A stretch of DNA of 8,751 nt. Source: Micromonosporaceae bacterium. GTDB taxonomy: Bacteria; Actinomycetota; Actinomycetes; Mycobacteriales; Micromonosporaceae. Shown one piece after another: positions 6,179 through 8,751 of the stretch. The position numbers and the translations under genes were made by a program. The stretch spans positions 1 through 8,751 of the forward strand of contig DPJL01000192.1 of NCBI GenBank assembly GCA_003543035.1, read 5' to 3'. Within the stretch, counting starts at the first letter, position 1. Each line of letters begins with the position of its first letter. The notes beneath the pieces were generated by a model. That model saw nothing but the letters and a program-made list of their open reading frames with translations, was not told the DNA's origin and made no database searches.

Positions 6179-7069
6179 ATGTATACCCGTGCCTACACGT
6201 CCACAAAGGACGACCTGATGGCCGAGGCCTTCGGTACGCGGATCTACTTCAACGCGTCAACCTCCACCTTGGCCCGCGACGGGATGAGCCTGCGCCCGGA
6301 GCGCTGGAAGCTCGAAAACTACCACCGTGCCGGTGGCACGGTCCTGTGGGCACACAAGCACGACATGCCCGCGATCGGCTCCGGTGAGGGAAAGACCGAT
6401 ACGCGCCGCCTGCGCATCGGCGTGGTCTTCGACCAGGAGGACCCTTTCGCGAAGGCGGTCGAATCGAAGGTCAGGCGCAAGTTCATTCGCGGCAGCTCCG
6501 TCGACTGGGATTTCGTCACAGCCGACGGAGAGGTGATCAATAACAAACGTGCCTTCCTGCCAACGCTGGCAAGGGACGCGTTCTACGACCTGTCGGAGAT
6601 GTCCATCGTCAACGTCCCTTCCGATCCGCACGCCGTTTCCGAACGGAACTGGCGTGCCTTGCAGGCGCTGGATCCCGGCCTGACCGATCTGTATGAGGCT
6701 CAGGAGCGGTGGGACTCCGACGTAACCGAACCCGAACTGCGCCGTGCGCTCATCGACTACTGCGAACGGCTGGGACTGGACCTGCGGTACATCCGCGCGG
6801 CGGCCACCAAGAAGGACGGATACAGCGGCGACGTCTCCGACGCTGAGACCGAAGGCGACGACGAACTCGAACTGTCCGAAAAGGACGAAGACGAGGACGA
6901 AGAGTCGGACGACACGAATCTTGTGCGCCGCTCCCAGCTTCCCGAACTGCTCCGCGCCCACGGCATAGAACCCAACACCCCGGCACCCACCCGATTCTTG
7001 CCAACACTGTCCACAGTGGACGAACACGCCGCCCAAACCATCCTCAGCGCCTTCGCCATCCACCGCTAA
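6179..7069 (+). CDS. HK97-type prohead maturation protease with acidic, scaffold-like C-terminal tail
   Basis: A 296-residue protein. Residues about 10-165 match the HK97 prohead protease family (a serine protease that acts inside the procapsid, cutting the scaffold region of the capsid protein and then itself). Visible landmarks: a basic-aromatic stretch, WAHKHD with H59 and H61 (catalytic histidine candidate), RGSSVDWDF (104-112, S107 the likely nucleophile), and LSEMSIVNVPSDPHA (138-152, with E140), the usual end of the domain. After a helical linker comes a very acidic run (218-245, mostly D and E), then a terminal helical module (254-295: LPELLR...LSAF..H) that matches the N-terminus of the ParB/Srx-like protein. 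The acidic tail makes the protein longer than a bare protease domain and suggests a built-in scaffold function. It precedes the capsid gene, the standard order. Exact catalytic residues are inferred by pattern. Confidence 0.88.
   Translation: MYTRAYTSTKDDLMAEAFGTRIYFNASTSTLARDGMSLRPERWKLENYHRAGGTVLWAHKHDMPAIGSGEGKTDTRRLRIGVVFDQEDPFAKAVESKVRRKFIRGSSVDWDFVTADGEVINNKRAFLPTLARDAFYDLSEMSIVNVPSDPHAVSERNWRALQALDPGLTDLYEAQERWDSDVTEPELRRALIDYCERLGLDLRYIRAAATKKDGYSGDVSDAETEGDDELELSEKDEDEDEESDDTNLVRRSQLPELLRAHGIEPNTPAPTRFLPTLSTVDEHAAQTILSAFAIHR
6938..7063 (+). repeat. Protein-level repeat, copy 2: LPELLR...LSAF module at the C-terminus of the prohead protease
   Basis: Residues 254-295 read LPELLR, then A-H-G-I-E-P, a P/T/L-rich linker, and A-A-Q-T-I-LSAF-A-I-H, ending one residue before the stop. 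It matches copy 1 at 5036-5134, with a linker about nine residues longer. Both copies are preceded by acidic residues (D-D-D in copy 1, D-D after a long acidic run in copy 2). Confidence 0.6.
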
Positions 7070-7096
7070 CACCAAAACCCAACCAGCGAAACCACC

Positions 7097-7126
7097 AACC
7101 CCGTGAGGCCCAAGCCACACGGGGTT
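7097..7126 (+). terminator. Hairpin between protease and capsid genes
   Basis: AACCCCGTG (7097-7105) pairs perfectly with CACGGGGTT (7118-7126), a 9-bp stem with a 12-base loop, followed by CATTCATTCC. It is 27 bases past the protease stop codon. With no real T run, it is more likely a partial terminator, processing site or 3'-end stabiliser than a full stop, since the major capsid gene lies just downstream. Confidence 0.5.
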
Positions 7127-7240
7127 CATTCATTCCCCACTTCCCAGGCCAAAGCCGGGACCAACACCGCCTGCGCCCGCAGCGGTACCACTCGACGCTA
7201 CGTGCCCGGTGCCCGTGGCTATCTCAACGAGGGAGCAAAA
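7127..7240 (+). other. Untranslated leader of the major capsid gene
   Basis: Between the hairpin and the capsid ATG lie 114 bases with no convincing -35/-10 pair. A bulged hairpin, ACCGCCTGCG with CGCAGCGGT (7166-7186, very small loop), is the only structure seen. The stretch is open in frame with the capsid gene back to a GTG at 7103, but that codon lies within the hairpin arm and has no ribosome binding site. Confidence 0.4.
7229..7234 (+). promoter_or_regulatory. Ribosome binding site deciding the start of the capsid gene
   Basis: GAGGGA lies six bases before the ATG at 7241 and is the only purine-rich site near any in-frame start; GTG codons at 7103 and 7202 lack one. Confidence 0.7.
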
Positions 7241-8719
7241 ATGACCGAACAGGTCACCCTTGAGGCGCTCGCGGTAGACATCCGGCAGCGCCTCGACGCC
7301 ATGCAGGACGAGCAGAACGAACGCCTGTCCGACGAGGCACTCACCCGCTCGATCCAAACCAACCTGGAGACATTCCTCCAGTCGCCGGACGGCGCCGAGT
7401 ACGTGCGCAAAGTCCGGTGGGGCGCACAGACGGCCGCCGAACTAGTCGGCACCAAATACGCCCGCATGGGCCTGGACCGCACCGACATCGAACTGCTGCA
7501 CAACATCATGACCGCTGCGCAGGAGTCCGGCATCAACAGGCGCGGCCCGTCGGAGGAACTGACTCGGACGTTCGAGGCCATCTCGTCAGGCCACTACCAG
7601 TCGACGGCGCTCGCCCGCGCCGACGACGAACGCGCCCTGGAGCGGATGCGCCGTGACGGGAAGCTGGACCAGGTCGGCTACGAGCGGGCCATCCGTGCGA
7701 TGGACACCGCCGAATCGGGGTTCGGCTCGCAGCTCATCGGCGCACAGTATGTCGGCGAGCTGTGGGAGGCGGCACGCAAGGAGTCGCGGGTGTTCGGGCT
7801 CATCGACTCGATCGAGCTGACGGAGAACACCACGTACATCCCGGTCGAGGTCGACATTCCCGAGATGTTGTTCGTCGGTGAATCGACGTCGCCTACGGCG
7901 TCGGACTACACGACAAGTAAGACCGGCTCGCAGCGGATTCAGCTTACTCCGAGCAAATTCATCATCCACCAGATCTTCTCGGGCGAAATGGAAGAAGATA
8001 GTATAATTCCGTATTTGCCCTTCTTGCGCCGTCAGGCCGGGCTGTCGATGGAGTACTACTCGGATTCACTGGTGGTCAACGGCGACACGACCAACGCTGG
8101 CACTGGCAACATCAACCTCGACGACGCGGATCCCGCTGATACCAAACACTATTTGGCTCAGGATGGTTTGCGGCACGCGTGGATCGTCGACAACACCAAC
8201 AACGAAATCAACGCTGCGGGTGGGGTCACGTGGGGGCAACTGTCCAAGCTACGCGGTCTGATGATCGACGACACCAACTTCCACGACTGGGGCCACCCAA
8301 CCATGGAGAAGGACCTGGTGTACCTGTCCGACCCGCGCACCGCAGACGCGATCAGCCAGCTCGACGAGGTACTCACCGTCGACAAATACGGCACCAACGC
8401 CACCGTTCTCAACGGCGAGGTGTCCCGCATTGGACGGCATCCGCACATCGCCACGATCGCGATGAAACTGACGGAGGCCGACGGCAAGCTCTCCACCACC
8501 GGATCGAACAACGTCAAAGGCCAGACGATGGCGTTCAACCCGCGCGGTGTGAAGGCTGGCTGGCGCCGGCGGGTAGTTTTCGAGACCGAGCGCCTCCCAG
8601 GCAGAGATCAGACTCGATTGATTTGGTCCCTTCGCCTGGCCGTTGGCCGTTTTAGTCCGACTGGGGCAGCGAGCGGCATTGAATGGGCCGCCGGGGTGCG
8701 CAACATTACCCTTCCATAG
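7241..8719 (+). CDS. Phage major capsid protein, HK97 fold
   Basis: A 492-residue protein that builds the icosahedral shell. Residues 1 to about 150 are charged and helical, resembling the scaffolding (delta) domain that precedes the shell domain in HK97-like capsid proteins and is removed by the prohead protease. From about 158 (ESGFGSQLIG) the shell domain follows: a VGELWEAARKES helix; IPVEVDIPEMLFVGEST (reaching 216) leading into an extended E-loop-like region rich in S and T; TPSKFIIHQIFSGEMEEDS and a long spine-type helix with SMEYYSDSLVVNGD; then an A-domain-like part with YLSDPRTADAISQLDEV and a C-terminal strand region. This order is typical of the family, and its place after the protease supports it. 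Cleavage position and any crosslinking residues cannot be fixed from sequence. A short AT-rich patch with a rare ATA codon occurs near 8000. Confidence 0.9.
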   Translation: MTEQVTLEALAVDIRQRLDAMQDEQNERLSDEALTRSIQTNLETFLQSPDGAEYVRKVRWGAQTAAELVGTKYARMGLDRTDIELLHNIMTAAQESGINRRGPSEELTRTFEAISSGHYQSTALARADDERALERMRRDGKLDQVGYERAIRAMDTAESGFGSQLIGAQYVGELWEAARKESRVFGLIDSIELTENTTYIPVEVDIPEMLFVGESTSPTASDYTTSKTGSQRIQLTPSKFIIHQIFSGEMEEDSIIPYLPFLRRQAGLSMEYYSDSLVVNGDTTNAGTGNINLDDADPADTKHYLAQDGLRHAWIVDNTNNEINAAGGVTWGQLSKLRGLMIDDTNFHDWGHPTMEKDLVYLSDPRTADAISQLDEVLTVDKYGTNATVLNGEVSRIGRHPHIATIAMKLTEADGKLSTTGSNNVKGQTMAFNPRGVKAGWRRRVVFETERLPGRDQTRLIWSLRLAVGRFSPTGAASGIEWAAGVRNITLP

Positions 8720-8733
8720 CAGTAGATTCCTCG

Positions 8734-8751
8734 ATGTCTACAGCGGCGTAC
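8734..8751 (+). CDS. Possible start of the next morphogenesis gene (3' partial)
   Basis: An ATG at 8734 opens a frame reading M-S-T-A-A-Y to the window edge, 14 bases after the capsid stop. No clear Shine-Dalgarno sequence precedes it (AGTAGATTCCTCG). A head-tail connector or head-completion protein is usual at this position, but six codons cannot identify it. Confidence 0.25.

Noticed and set aside
7005..7021. Overlapping inverted repeats (CACTG...CAGTG and GTCCAC-A-GTGGAC)
   Set aside because: They lie within the protease coding sequence (L-S-T-V-D), occur once, and match no operator I know.
7103..7240. 46-codon upstream extension of the capsid frame
   Set aside because: The GTG at 7103 lies in a hairpin arm with no ribosome binding site; the site at 7229-7234 points to the ATG at 7241.
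8002..8007. Perfect TATAAT hexamer inside the capsid gene
   Set aside because: No -35-like sequence lies 16-18 bases upstream, and the bases are explained by codons of the capsid protein.
1..8751. tRNA genes, CRISPR arrays, insertion sequences, integrase attachment sites
   Set aside because: I read the gaps on both strands and saw no cloverleaf, spaced direct repeats, terminal inverted repeats or recombinase gene.

Overview
The window is one late-gene (head morphogenesis) block of a tailed bacteriophage or prophage. All genes lie on the + strand. The DNA is GC-rich, with a strong preference for G or C at third codon positions and AGGAGG-type ribosome binding sites. The closest protein patterns I recognise come from actinobacterial phages and integrative elements, so an actinobacterial host is the best guess; I cannot name a genus.

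Layout. Bases 1-4834 hold the 3' part of a very large gene (at least 1,610 codons, start outside the window). It is the helicase part of a DarB-like methyltransferase/SNF2-helicase 'polyvalent' protein, followed by a long C-terminal extension with a SAP-like motif and a terminal tryptophan-rich module. A 162-bp gap (4835-4996) holds a possible promoter and a hairpin. Next come a 265-residue protein with an N-terminal LPELLR module, an HGTHNQKDHG motif and a ParB/Srx-like domain (4997-5794), and, one base later, an unrecognised 64-residue protein (5796-5990). A 188-bp gap (5991-6178) holds two hairpin structures, one a good intrinsic terminator with a competing fold. Then come an HK97-type prohead protease with an acidic, scaffold-like tail (6179-7069), a 171-bp leader with hairpins (7070-7240), and an HK97-fold major capsid protein (7241-8719). 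A possible next gene begins at 8734.

How it may work together. Protease, scaffold-like tail and capsid protein form a standard procapsid module. The large helicase protein and the ParB/Srx-like protein sit directly in front of it. In phage P1, the related DarB protein is carried inside the head and injected with the DNA to protect it from restriction. The most interesting observation is that the C-terminal end of the protease and the N-terminal end of the ParB/Srx-like protein carry the same roughly 40-residue module (LPELLR, G-I/V-x-P, then A-x-x-I/V-LSAF-x-x-H). I infer that this may be a head-recruitment tag that brings both proteins into the procapsid. A weaker echo of its second half occurs near the C-terminus of the helicase protein.
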